Shown piece by piece: positions 32,972 through 44,438 of a stretch of DNA of 64,000 bases (positions within the stretch are counted from its first letter, which is position 1; each line of letters opens with the position of its first letter). The stretch lies in contig ML978248.1 of assembly GCA_010015745.1 (NCBI GenBank), positions 62,001-126,000 on the forward strand, read 5' to 3'. A program made the translations under genes and the position numbers. The notes beneath the pieces are model-generated. The model saw nothing but the letters and a program-made list of their open reading frames with translations. It was not told the origin of the DNA and did not search any database. This DNA comes from Setomelanomma holmii. Its lineage: Eukaryota; Ascomycota; Dothideomycetes; Pleosporales; Phaeosphaeriaceae.

Positions 32972-34342
32972 ATGGCGACGACGCCAACTGAGCTTCCTTC
33001 CACGACCAGCACTTTCCCATCGCGCCAGAAGCCCATTCCATATTCGTTCGTTGATGGCAGGCGCACCCAACTGTCCTCGATCCTCCCTCCTCTAGTCTTC
33101 GGCACAGCGACCTTCAACATTCAGTACAATGACGATCCCTTCACCATGGACACCACCGGCTTGGTGACCTCGGCACTCACACATGGCATCCGCGCCTTTG
33201 ACACCTCACCGTACTACGGCCCCTCCGAACAACTCCTTGGTGACGCGCTTGCGACTCCATTCGTGCGAGAGACATTCCCGCGCAACTCATACATGATCCT
33301 GACAAAGGTGGGGCGCATAGCGTCAGAGGAATTCGACTACAGCAAGGAGTGGGTGCGCCAGAGCATCAGGCGGAGTCTGGAGAGGTTGCAGACTGAGTAT
33401 CTGGACATGGTATACTGCCACGACGTCGAGTTCGTGAGTCCAGCAGAGGTGCTTGAGGCGGTCAAGGAGCTGCGAAGGATCAGGGACGAGCATGGCACCA
33501 TTCGGTATATTGGCATATCAGGATACCCCATCGACACCCTTGGCGACATGGCCGAGATGATATTCCGCGAAACTGGTGAGCCTCTCGATGCCGTGCAGTC
33601 ATACGGCAACTTCACGCTCCAAAATCAGACGCTTGCTGGTCCTTGCGGCATTCAGCGACTCCGCAACGCCGGCGTAGATGTGGTACCGAATGCCTCCATC
33701 CTCGGTATGGGTCTCTTGCGCCGAGAAGGCGTTCCTCATGGCGCACTCGGCGATTGGCACCCTTCGCCTTCCGATCTCAGGGCTGCCATACGACGAGCCA
33801 GCGACTTTTGCGACGGCTACGGTGAACGTATCGAAGTTATTGCCATCCGTTTCGCGCTCGAGACATGGATATCCGCAGGTTCGATGTGCGGTTCGAAAGG
33901 TGATCCTGCGTCAGGAGTGCCATGGAAACACGAGTCGAACATCGATGTTGGTGGCTCAAAACTCGGCGTCAGCGTCATCGGTGTGTCGAAAGCATCTGAG
34001 CTCGAGAAGACGATGTTGGTCTGGCGATCAATACTCGACGGACTCGAGGGCGGCGAGAAAACTGCCGTGCAAGCAGGTCGGTGGTATCGCGCGTGGGAGT
34101 GGAGCAGGAACCGAAGGAAGGCTGTTCAAATCTTGGCGGATGGCGTCAGAGAAGAGCTGGGTGTATGGTTCGACTTTGCGTGGTCGAGCCCAGGCGAGGG
34201 ATACGTCAACCAGCGCAAGAAGGATGCCAAAGTCGTGTATGACAACGATACCCCATGGCTTACACCAGCAGCGAGCCCCGCGGCGGTTCCGAGCAAGGGT
34301 GCGGCTGATCTCACAGAGGAGAAGATCCTGCCACTGCGATAG
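32972..34342 (+). CDS. ARA2: D-arabinose 1-dehydrogenase-type aldo/keto reductase (Ara2-like)
   Basis: Single exon, about 456 aa. Members oxidise D-arabinose (or L-galactose in plants) with NAD+ to the lactone, the penultimate step to D-erythroascorbate. The AKR barrel is complete: PLVFGTATFNIQY; the catalytic Asp and Tyr in AFDTSPYYGPSE; the Lys in MILTKVGR; and the His in LDMVYCHDVEF. Then come YIGISGYPID, AVQSYGNFTLQNQ and a cofactor region near GVSVIGVSKASELEKTM. The C-terminal extension (SSPGEGYVNQRKKDAKVVYD onward) is typical of the fungal form. It is cytosolic with no targeting signal. The symbol reflects family placement, not experimental proof of substrate. Confidence 0.85.
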   Translation: MATTPTELPSTTSTFPSRQKPIPYSFVDGRRTQLSSILPPLVFGTATFNIQYNDDPFTMDTTGLVTSALTHGIRAFDTSPYYGPSEQLLGDALATPFVRETFPRNSYMILTKVGRIASEEFDYSKEWVRQSIRRSLERLQTEYLDMVYCHDVEFVSPAEVLEAVKELRRIRDEHGTIRYIGISGYPIDTLGDMAEMIFRETGEPLDAVQSYGNFTLQNQTLAGPCGIQRLRNAGVDVVPNASILGMGLLRREGVPHGALGDWHPSPSDLRAAIRRASDFCDGYGERIEVIAIRFALETWISAGSMCGSKGDPASGVPWKHESNIDVGGSKLGVSVIGVSKASELEKTMLVWRSILDGLEGGEKTAVQAGRWYRAWEWSRNRRKAVQILADGVREELGVWFDFAWSSPGEGYVNQRKKDAKVVYDNDTPWLTPAASPAAVPSKGAADLTEEKILPLR

Positions 34343-37300
34343 CAGACACTAATAGGGCAGGAGTTGAGAAGTATCTAGAGACGAAAGTTATGATTGCATA
34401 GAACGGGAAGATGATGGATGGTTAATACCTCTCCTAGAACGGAGAGCTGCGCATTGGCATGATGAGCCAGAAAACAAATTTCCACTTTTCATGCTGCATG
34501 ACCAGCATCTTGTCAATCTTGTCAGTCCTACCTCAGCTCCAGCGGCACATCGCTGTCAGCTGATGCATTTCAACTTCCACATCGCCACTGGGAGACTACG
34601 TCAAGCGTTCTGCAAGTAAAAGACTCCATTAGTTTGCGCAACTCTTTCTTCCTTCACGAACTTGGTCATTGAGACCTTCTACCAAAGTACGGGCAGAGCA
34701 ACGCTATGTCCTTTTCTCGCTGGTTCCAACATGGTAAACAAAGGCGCGCATGTCGCGGCGGACAACCACAACTCCCGAATCATCGCATATATGCTTTGGT
34801 GTACAAAAATTGGAGAGCAGATGGCTGATGATCGCTTCTGCTTTCTCTCAAAGTAGAAGAAAATGCGGTCATGTGGCTGTGCGCTTGGGGGACTCAAAGA
34901 CAATATGGCGCCGGATTCATGACTCTGAGCACTGTGTATAAAACCTACTCTCAAGAGCTTCTGCGTTTGCTTCATCTCAGACAGGAATTTGGGCGCTTCC
35001 AAATGTTGCGACAATCGTGCGATGTGGAGTGCCTTTCCAAGAACGCAGGCAAAGACATTATGGTGCGAGAGCACTTGTAATGGAAACACCGTGGTTTCAA
35101 CTCCAAGCGTGGTGGCACTGCGTATAAAGTCTCGTTGAACGAAGACGGCGCCTTCTGTCCTTCCTGACAACAGGGATTTCGAAATTCAAAACACCCTCAA
35201 AAAGCATAACTTGCGGAGTCAGGGTCCAAACATCTTTCACGCAAGCGCATATTTTGGTCCGTCCGGTCTTGTCTGGATTCAGCACTTCAAAGGTACGGAC
35301 ACTTCCGCAATGCTTTTGAGTTTGGCACTTGTGAATGCGACAAGCTTATAGGCAGCGAGTATATAACCTTCTCATTCTCTCACTTCTTCCTGACACCATG
35401 CATCAAATTTGAGCGGCTCCAAAATCGACTCCGCCACCCGGATGAGCCTGTCTCCTGGTCTCTTCAAAGTGCACACCAGCCTGCCGCATGTCATGGACCA
35501 TTAATTATCAAGACTCAACCCGCAAGAAGAGCATGTGTGTCCTGCGAGAATTTTGCTTCACGGGACGGGCTATGTAGGCCGAAGATCTTCAAGGCCAGCA
35601 CGCCCGAACTGCCGGCAACAAACGACTCGATCGATGTCGAATGGCCTCTCTGAGACGCAATATTCATAGCAGTCTTGAGGTGGGCTTTGATTTCCGACAC
35701 AATCGAACGAGCGGGCGAATCAGAAAATGGGCCGATCCCAACCGATGTTGAGAGCCGCTTTCCAAAAGCTGAGAAGCATCAACCAGTGTTCTGTTCTTGA
35801 CCCGTATTGATTGTCAAGTCGAAAGCCACATCGTCATGTTCTTGGGCTGTGGAAGTGGGTCATATTCGGGGCAAGAAGGCGTTGCGAAAACGAGTATAAA
35901 TGTTCTCCATCCTCTTCTCTTATGACCACCATCAAACATAAGATACCAGCTGTCTATTATCCAAACACACTTCCTGTCAACGCGATATGCGCCTGTCTTC
36001 TGTCTCCCAAAAGACACATCATGTCCGTCCATGTTCGTTCAGCTGGTTTTCAGAAACAGTACTGGGATGACTACATGTCTCTTCGCTCGAAGTAATTCGA
36101 AGCAATCACCTGTGAGGGCCGGCGTTTAGTGCAGTGACCGAGGAAACATACTCTAGCACGTATGTGTGTCCAATTTGTGGCCGTCAAGTTGGTCGTTCGT
36201 GGCATTGTGATATAACCCTGCACCCACGATTCTTGAGCTGTTGTTCCTGCTGCACCGCGAAAGAATTGGAATTCAAAATGTTTGGAAAGTGATATTCCAT
36301 GCTTCTTGAGCTTCGAACGTGCTGCAAAGGGTCGCGATGTGCTCCGAATGGCTCGTAAAGTTTGAAATCGAGCTCAACGATGTAATTTACTCTCCGTGCG
36401 AGGATAAGAGTATTCTTTTTTCATGATATTTCTGCGCCTCCTTCCAGTGAGGCTAAAGACAGGCCTGGAGCAAGAATGTAAGATTCAAGATTCGAGATTC
36501 GAGAGACCAATTTCTTCGTTCTGTATGTGCGAGTGCGTTGCTTTGGATCAACGAATGATGTGGACCATGGTTCGCATAATGATCTATAAAGCCAGACACC
36601 CGGGCGCACTTCTTCTTTCCTTTCATCAGTAGCGTACCTGAGTAGAACTAAATGCGCGATTCTGGTCATCAATGTGCTTTGGACCACTGAAAGCTTGGAT
36701 GCATCTTCATGTTCCGGTCCTCTCGCCATGCACCATCAGATGGTATTCTCTGAATTTTTTCTCTGTGTCAACAGGGAAGAAACTTGTAGTATTAAGACTA
36801 TGGGAGAGAGAAACTATATACGAAGGTGAGAAGGCCAAGGCGCTAGCCGCGGAGTCACGTGTGTGGGGATCTCACCACTGACACTCTGTAACAAGGGTCA
36901 TGTTCCAAGGACATAAGTCGGGATTTGGTGCTTTCCCAAATTGCCGGCGCCGCTATCTCATGGTCCAGTGTGTTGGGCAGTGTCCAGCGAGAGTTCATGC
37001 AGATCTACGTGATCGACCGAAAGTTTCAAATGTATGTCCAAGTCTGAGCATCAATGCCCGTGAGGTTCAAGAATGGACATGTCATGCAGCATGTGCCACG
37101 AAACGGCAGTGTGCACACTTCGGGGATGAATACCAAATTAATCGATGCTTCGTCTCTCAGAGTCGTCCTTCTTCGGTGCTCGCGTTCTGAAGGTGTGTCA
37201 GGGCCGAATCATGTGCTTTCGTATCAGATCACAGAAATAGTGACGCTATGTTGTGTTTCGACCTTGACCACAGAGTCACAGTAGGCGTCAAAAGGATTCA

Positions 37301-38358
37301 TCTGGTCGAAAATATGACTTTGGACAGATGTAAATTACGGGCTGGTGGTCGAAAGCAGTGCACGATGCCGAACAATGAGAGACAGTATCCGTCCACATGT
37401 ATGCCTTTGAGCATGCAGATAAATGACTCAAGTCTGACGAGATGTATGAGGAGGGAGTGTCGGGCTTGCTTACAAGCAGTGAGCTTAGCGTCTTGGCACC
37501 GGTTATCTTGCATATGCACGACAAGGATTACATGTAACCTATTCCTCCACCACTCTTCTGCTGTACACTGTCTTCGAACCTCTACACGCCGTCTGCAACA
37601 TGTCATACGAAGCTGCGACTCTCAAACACGAGAGCCCTCTTCCGCGGAAGGTTAAACGTCACACTAGCATGTGACGGCGGCATGTCGCGAAAAAGAAAAG
37701 AAGTCGCACATCTTCAGCACAGAGTCGGACGGAAGGTTCTCCCGCCCCGCTGTGATTATATTGGCAAGACGAGATCAGCAAAGTTGCGGCGCACAACACT
37801 GGTTGCGGATTACGGTCCGAGTGCCACGGTTTCACAGAGACTAAACACGGCAGACTTCCAGGCCGATCTTACCGCGATTGGATTGGCCACCAAAGCGACA
37901 CCTCGAAGCGTCAGCCATTGTTGCTATCAAGGCGATGACATTCGCAAATCTCGCTTCTGCTGAGTGCATGACTACAACACATACCTTGATTTAGATTGGA
38001 CGCCTCGCCTCGGTTGTCATTTTTTTGTGTAAGCAGTAGCCACGTTGAGATGTCAGGCTCTTGCCTAAATTGGCCACAAGCGTAAAACAACAATGCGATA
38101 GGCCTCCAACATTCTCAACCTCATAACCTATCGTCAGCTTACAGGCTTGGCCAATTACCCAGACGGGTTAGTACCGCCATCTCACGTAGGCTAGCGACTG
38201 CGTGCTGTTTCGGTCATGCTTATTGTTTATGTCATCTAGTGGATGACCATCTGCTGCTATCTGAAAGTACATCGTACCGCTTACAACCTCACCTTCCCTC
38301 CCTCTCCTTTGACTAGACACGACACGAAATTTCGATCTGATACTGCCCGAACATCGTC
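34343..38358. other. 4-kb gene-poor region with repeated TATA plus pyrimidine leader motifs
   Basis: No gene of convincing length. Plus-strand TATA-like boxes occur at 34935-34942, 35122-35129, 35359-35366, 35894-35901, 36209-36215 and 36584-36591. Several are followed by a CT-rich leader and then a tiny frame: 35926-36095 reads MTTIKHKIPAVYYPNTL and ends WDDYMSLRSK, and 35442-35504 reads MSLSPGLFKVHTSLPHVMDH. A larger minus-strand frame, 34679-35170, has no recognisable content. Similar arrangements on the minus strand mark 13497-16150. The frames are not obviously homologous. Confidence 0.35.
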
Positions 38359-40316
38359 ATGGAATTCCTAGGGCCGCTACGCGCGCTGGGCACGCCGACT
38401 TCGATCGCCATCACGGGAACACTCTTCTTCGCTGCATTTCTGTTCTACCGATGGCTTCTCCCAAAGCCCATTCCCGGAATACCATGTCGGTTACACTTCT
38501 TCCTGACTGCCTGCGACAGGAAGGCTGACTTTTGACAATCAACCAGACGATGCGTCAGCTACCAAATCTATCTTCGGCGACATCCCAAACATGTTGAAGC
38601 ATCTAGAGAAGTCAAAAGAAGTCACCAACTGGATGAAAGACTTCAACACCCGTCACGATTCGCCTATCGTACAGATATTCCTCAGCATGTTCCAGAAACC
38701 GGTAGTGATGATTGACGATTACCGAGAGTCTCAGGTCAGCTCCCTTGACTTATGCTACTTCCTGGTACTGATACTGGCTAGGACATTCTCTTGCGTCGGA
38801 CCAAGGAGTTCGACAAGCCAGACTTCATCAGTGACATCTTCTATGGCATCAACCCAGACTTTCACACGGTCCAAGCGACCAACGATACTTTCCGATCAAG
38901 TCGGAAACTGCTACAAGATCTAATGACTCCTACGTTTCTCAATGGTGTGGCTGCGCCATATTTACATGCCAGCTTCGTAGACCTGATGACACTATGGTCA
39001 GAGAAGAGCCGTTTGAGCGAGGGTCGACCGTTTTCGGTAAAGACGGACATTTACGAGACAGCACTTGACGCAATCTGGGCAGCCTTCTTCGGCGATGACG
39101 GTTCCGGGACCGTGACACGCAGCCAAATCGAGCATCTACGTTCACTGAAGAATGTTCCAATACCATCATCGAAAGAAGAGGCAGTCGAATTCAAGCATGT
39201 CGAAGGACCACCTGCATTCGAAGCGATCTTGAGACTCACTGATAGTATTGAACACTGCTCGAAGTCTCCGTTTCCTCGGTTGGCCGGTGTCGCGTTGCGC
39301 TACTTTCCCTCGATGCGCCGCCACGCTAAGGCCAAAGACCAAGCAATCGTGGAACAGATATCGAAAGCAGAGGCCAGGATTAACCAGGAGAAGGGCAACT
39401 CAAACAAGGTCACAAATGCACTCGACCTCATGCTCCGCCGCGAGAAGCAAATCGCACAAAAGCAAGGCCGCGCACCAAATTACTACTCCAAAGCCATCAA
39501 AGCAGAAGTAAGCCACTCCACATTCCTCCATACCAAGTCCAAACATCTCCTAACATCAACCCCCAGCTCTTCGGCCTCCTCATCGCCGGCCACGACACAA
39601 CCTCCACCACCCTCCTCTGGTCCCTGAAATTCCTTGCCGCCCACCCGTCCATCCAAACCAAACTTCGCTCTGCCCTACACACTGGCTTCCCCCTCGCAAA
39701 ATTCGAATCCCGTGTCCCAAACGCACACGAAATCGCCAGCACCCAGATCCACTACCTCGACGCCTGTATCGAAGAATTCCTACGCGTCGGCCAAACAGCG
39801 CCCATGGCATCTCGCACGACGACACAAGACGTCAAGGTGCTCGGGCATGTCGTGCCCAAGGGGACCATGGTTTTCATGATCGGGGGCGGCGCGGGTATAC
39901 TCGACCCAGTGCGCCCGATCCCGGATTCGTTGCGTAGTCAACAATACTTGAATGCCAGCGGTGGGAAAACGCGCGACTGGTCCGCGTCATCCGTGTCCGA
40001 GTTTGAGCCTGAGCGCTGGCTCGTGAAAGACGCGCAGACGGGACAAGACGTGTTTGACGCACAAGCGGGGCCGCATATTCAATTCGGCGGTGGGCCGCGG
40101 GGGTGTTTTGGCAAGAGACTTGCGTATCTTGAGTTGAGGTTGGCGGTGGTGTTGAGCGTGTGGAGTTGGGTGTTTGACGGTATTAGTGAGGAGTTTGGGA
40201 GTTTTGAAGCCATGGAACAGTTGACGCATAGTCCGGTGCATTGTCATGTCAAGATTCGTCCTGCGGAGGTTAAGGTGGCAAGTTCTGTGGGATCGGGAAT
40301 GAGAGTGGTGGGATGA
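38359..40316 (+). CDS. Cytochrome P450 monooxygenase, about 596 aa
   Basis: Four exons: 38359-38485, 38547-38734, 38782-39507 and 39567-40316; phases 1, 0 and 0 close. The N-terminal membrane anchor (SIAITGTLFFAAFLFYRWLL) is followed by the Pro-rich hinge PKPIPGIPY. The I-helix reads LFGLLIAGHDTTSTTLLW, the K-helix ExxR is EEFLR, and the heme loop is FGGGPRGCFGKRLAYLE with the axial Cys. So the fold and heme site look intact. A non-canonical donor (GTCGGT) for intron 1 is inferred because only it restores the IPGIPY reading. The PERF-like element is FEPERW, preceded by an unusual insertion (DPVRPIPDSLRSQQYLNA). Substrate unknown. A role in secondary metabolism or detoxification is possible, but no backbone synthase is near. 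Confidence 0.9.
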
Positions 40317-40485
40317 GAAGTTTATGGTGGCTTTGGCGTTGGGTGTGGTGTCATGATTTGAAGGGAAAGGGTATCTCAAAGTACTTAGCGCCACGGGTGT
40401 GTTCACAGGCTTCACCAGAACGCTTTCCCGGTAAGTGCCGATGCGCAACATCTCACGGCTGCACATATGAACGTCTTCGCTTTGC

Positions 40486-41041
40486 TCATCTCCATCCCCT
40501 TCGCCCAAGTAACCTCCTCATGAACTTGCTGAAAGACATACGCCTCCTCAGTCTCGGCGGAGGCTGAGCCTCATATCTCCTCCTCTCAAGCGCCTCCAGC
40601 ATCTCCACCTCGCGAATGACTTCCGGACTCCCATCTACAATCTGAGTCGCCGGGCCAGGATTCACGAGCGTTTCCTCCGACCACTGCACGCGATGCGTAC
40701 CCAGCGCAGAGACGGTCGCGTAACGTGTGTCGCGATCGCGCGCGTGTCGGTGGGAGCTTTGAACGTCGGGTGTTAGTATATGCTCTATGGCATCAAGGGA
40801 GCTCGCAAGAACATAATGTATGCCAGGTGCTGTACGGATTCACAATATCGTGATTGTAAGGTCTTCATGGACTCAGAGTGTTTCGAGGAAGAGGGACGTA
40901 CTCTTGACGCGGTCGTTCCTGGTGCATGTCTGTAGTGGCTGCCGATATGACCATACTGCGCACATGTGAGTAAAGTCACACGACGAATGAGGGAGGAATG
41001 TCCTCAAAGGTAGGTGCGACTTACGTGGGTCTTGCGTACAT
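40486..41041 (-). CDS. Small hypothetical protein, about 113 aa, three exons
   Basis: Inferred model: exons 41041-41025 (MYARP), 40955-40902 (MVISAATTDMHQERPRQ) and 40756-40486. Introns are GT-AG of 69 and 145 nt, phases 2 and 2, and the total of 342 nt closes in frame. Exon 3 is the strongest evidence: RDTRYATVSALGTHRVQWSE, IREVEMLEALERRRYEAQ and a very basic end (RLRRRMSFSKFMRRLLGRRGWR split across the C-terminus). The codon choice is coding-like. No family recognised. It converges on the P450 gene (169 bp between stops). The start exon is the weakest part. Confidence 0.45.
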
Positions 41042-41461
41042 GGTGATGGTGAGTAGTGTATCGTGTCTGGCACCAGATGGATATTGGTGCGGCGTTGGTG
41101 TTTCGTGCCTGGCTTCCAATATCACTTCGGACGTTTGTTGTGTGACAACAGAAGTTTGCGAAGAAGAACAAGCTGTATTTCTACTTAGATACTCCTTGTT
41201 CGCGGCTTCGCACAAGAGCTATGCAGACCCCGATGTCTCGTTCCATGGTTCCTCTTCGCTAACCTCCTAAAACTACCTCAGATTTTACCCTGAACCACCT
41301 CAACGACTTCGCGTAAAATGACATCTGGTCACTTTTTCGACTCATCTAACTTTTTCGAAAATGCGGTTCAACAATTGGCGCTAGGTGGCAAGAAAGAACG
41401 CCGGTGCCCGACCCAAATTTGTACATTGAAGAAATTACACACGTGGAGATAGGTGCCTGGT
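41042..41461. other. Intergenic
   Basis: 420 bp between the start of the small gene and the 3' end of ILV2. Nothing recognised; the fragment near 41021-41215 minus is Cys-containing but unsupported. Confidence 0.35.
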
Positions 41462-43664
41462 TTAGCGACCGGATCGTTCCTTGGTGCGAGCTCTTCGCTC
41501 CTTTGCAACCTCTGTAATTTGGTTAGCTATACAATCCTCGAGGTGAACGAATTCTTCGCATGACTTACTCTCGTCATATAGAATGAACTCGTGGAGCGCG
41601 TTTCCACCCGGCACCATAGGCAGCACAGGCACCTTCTGGTCGGTCACGACCTCAAGCAGGGCAGGGCCCTCGGAGTTCAGGAGCCATTGGAGCTTCTCCT
41701 CCAGCTCGGCAGGCTTCACGCATCGCTGCGCTTGCACACCCATGGCGTCGCCAAGCTTGACGAAATCGGCATTCCGCTGATGTGTGTGCGAGAAGCGGTC
41801 CTCGTAGAACAAGGTCTGCCATTGTGTGACCATGCCCTGCTCCTCGTTGTTCAGAACGATAATCTTGACGCCAATGTTAAACTCGGCGGCGGTCGACAGC
41901 TCGGTGAGGGTCATGCTGAATGATGAGTCGCCATCGATATCGACGACGGTGCAGTCTGGTCGCGCTACCTTGGCGCCGATGGCGGCTGGGAGACCGTAAC
42001 CCATGGTACCGAGACCACCGGAGGTGATCATGGTACGGGGATACCTCCATCTAAAGTGCTGGGCAGCCCACATTTGATGTTGACCGACACCAGTTGTGAT
42101 GATAGTCTCGTCTTTGCGGTCCGCGGTCAGATTTGAGAGCGTCTCAATCACGGTCTGTGGCTTGATGAGTCCATTCTCGCCCTCCTTCTCGTAGGCCCAT
42201 GGGAAGCGCTCTTTCCAGTCGTTGATCTGGGCGAACCACTCATTCCTCGCTTGAACAGTGTTGACAAGAGGGAGCATTTGCTTTAGGCTAGCACCAACGT
42301 CTCCCTCAACAGCCTCGGTCGCCTGGACGATCTTGTTGATGTTCTTGGGCATGATCTCGAAGTGAATAATGCCACCTCGGCCTTCAGCTGCCGCAGCCTT
42401 TGCTTCTGGTGCAAACTTGGCGATGGCTCCAGTGATACGATCATCGAAGCGCGCACCAAGGGCAATGATGAGATCGGCCTCCTGCATGGCCATGTTGGCA
42501 TAGGCGGAGCCGTGCATGCCGAGCATGTGCAGAGACTTGGGGTCAAGCTCGTCGAAACCACCAAGCCCTTGGAGGGTGGTGGTCACGGGGATCTTGGCCT
42601 TGTCTGCAAGCTCCTTGAGCAGCTCGGTGCCGTTCGGTGTCTGAAGGATACCCTGACCAGCGTAGATGACAGGCTTCTTTGCGATGTTGACGAGATGAGC
42701 GGAGCGCTTGATCGAAGTCTCGAGCTGCTTCTTGCTTAGCTCCCTTGCGGCGAGGGTCGCTGCGCTCACGGAGGTCGGCAGAGAGCTGCTCATGGGAATG
42801 GCCCGTTGCAGGGTCCCAGCAGTGACATCCTTAGGCAGGTCGACAAGCACGGGTCCTGGACGGCCGCTTGTCGCAATCTCGAATGCCTCATTGATTCTGC
42901 GTGGCAATTCCGCAATGTTCTTGACCAATACATTCCACTTTGTGCATGCGCGCGTGATGCCAACGGTATCGGCCTCTTGAAACGCGTCCGAGCCAATTGC
43001 ACTTGTGACGACCTGTCCGCAGAAAACAACCATTGGTGTACCGTCCATCAGAGCGTCCTGCATGGGTGTGACGACGTTGGTGGCGCCCGGGCCAGATGTG
43101 ACAACGACAACGCCTGGCTTGCCGCTGGCGCGGGCGTAACCCTCAGCCATGTGGCCGGCGCCCTGCTCGTGTCGTGGCAGGATGAAGTCAAAGTGTTTTG
43201 ACTGATAAATGGCATCGAAGACGGGGAGAATGGCACCGCCTGGGTAGCCGACTGAATCATGTGTTAGCGACTCATCATCAGAGGCGAAATTTGTGCTATG
43301 ACAGCGTTGAAGAAATTCGAGTCGTACAAATGTGCTTGACGCCCTGGCGGAGCATCATCTCATGGAAGATCTCTCCTCCAGTCATGCCTACGAAAGAGTG
43401 GTCCATCTCGGGCGCGCGGTAGGGCTTCAATGGCTGGACATTGTAGTCTTCGCGGTTGAAGGCGGGCGCTGGCCGTGTGCGCGACTGCGTTTGTGTGGCC
43501 GCCGCAGCGGTGCTCTGTGTTCTCCGGACATCGTCCTTGACAACTTTGGCAGTGGTTGCCTGTGCGGGTCTCTTGAAGGGCGAGACGGCGGCTCGTTGCG
43601 CAGAAGTCGAAAAGCTGCGCGAGCCCTTTACAGATTGGATGGCTCGTGTGCGTGTGTGCTGCAT
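41462..43664 (-). CDS. ILV2: Acetolactate (acetohydroxyacid) synthase catalytic subunit, mitochondrial
   Basis: Ilv2 condenses pyruvate with pyruvate or 2-ketobutyrate in the first common step of branched-chain amino acid synthesis, using ThDP, Mg2+ and FAD. Exons 43664-43328, 43251-41569 and 41511-41462 (phases 1 and 1) give about 689 aa. An Arg/Ser/Thr-rich presequence (SRSFSTSAQRAAV) leads to GGEIFHEMMLRQGVKHIFGY. The ThDP glutamate lies in RHEQGAGHMAEGYARASG. FAD- and ThDP-domain landmarks include TSGPGATNVVTPMQDAL, MLGMHGSAYANMAMQEAD and DIDGDSSFSMTLTEL with NNEEQGMVTQW. The last intron (41512-41568) is 57 nt, has no in-frame stop and could be retained in frame. A TGACTC core (minus strand, 43990-43995), the kind bound by Gcn4/CpcA, lies ~330 bp upstream; its relevance is uncertain. 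Confidence 0.95.
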
Positions 43665-44438
43665 GGTGGGAAAGTGCGTCCCGCAGGACTATTATACACG
43701 TTGGAGTGGAGAGGGTAGGACAGAAGAAGCAAATTGACGTGGGGAGGGGACAATAGGAAGTGGCAGGCGTCGCCTTTTCGTTATTTGCCTGTCCGAGGCG
43801 TCTAGCACACACAGTCACACTTCTCGAGCGCCTTCGCCAGTGGAGCGGACCGCGCTAGTGCTCGATGGGGTATAGTCAGTGTGGGGAAGCCCGACATCGG
43901 ATGAAGCCGCCCATGACATGTGCCTGCGTCTGGCTGACAACTGCCCAGCGAACGATGCAAGTTCCACCAACGCATACCGAACGGTCACGGAGTCATGGCC
44001 GTGTTCCTGGATCTGGCGATGAACGACGTCGAGGTAGTACTTGCCATCGTCACTCTTCGTGTTCGTCAGGCTAAATGAAGCAGCACCACCCCTTACCAGG
44101 CAGTTGACGCGGGGTCCTCTGGACACGGATGTAGATGAGTAGGTCTCTATGCACCACTGGTAGAATGTCGCATTCGGCGAAGCATGGTTGTGTCACCAGC
44201 CTCGTGAAGTGATTCAAAGCATGGACAGTCTGTGTGAAGCACATTATGGCACTTCAAGACCACACATCTTGCATCATATAGTCTGACCTCTTTGCTCAGT
44301 CCGCTCTCCGCAAGCACATCTACAAATCCATCTCCCTCGATAACGACTCTTCCCTCACGTGCACGGTCCCCAGCACGTACACCGTCGCGTTCACGTCCGC
44401 TGTCACCACAAGATGGCACCTCGCGAGGTATAGACGAC
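43665..44438. other. ILV2 / TRAPPC12-like divergent region with minus-strand coding-like frames
   Basis: Should contain the ILV2 promoter and the 5' part of the TRAPPC12-like gene. It also holds a minus-strand open frame (about 44196-43815, end GEGAREV) whose stretch LTNTKSDDGKYYLDVVHRQI uses strongly fungal-preferred codons, and an overlapping second frame with its own ATG at 44244 (MCFTQTVHALNHFTRLVTQ, ending at 44071). I could not join them by a credible intron. Either a small real gene with an unresolved start, or chance. Confidence 0.35.

Noticed and set aside
13497..38358. Transposon-derived regions
   Set aside because: No transposase, reverse transcriptase, integrase, long terminal repeats or terminal inverted repeats were recognised, and composition does not look RIP-degraded.
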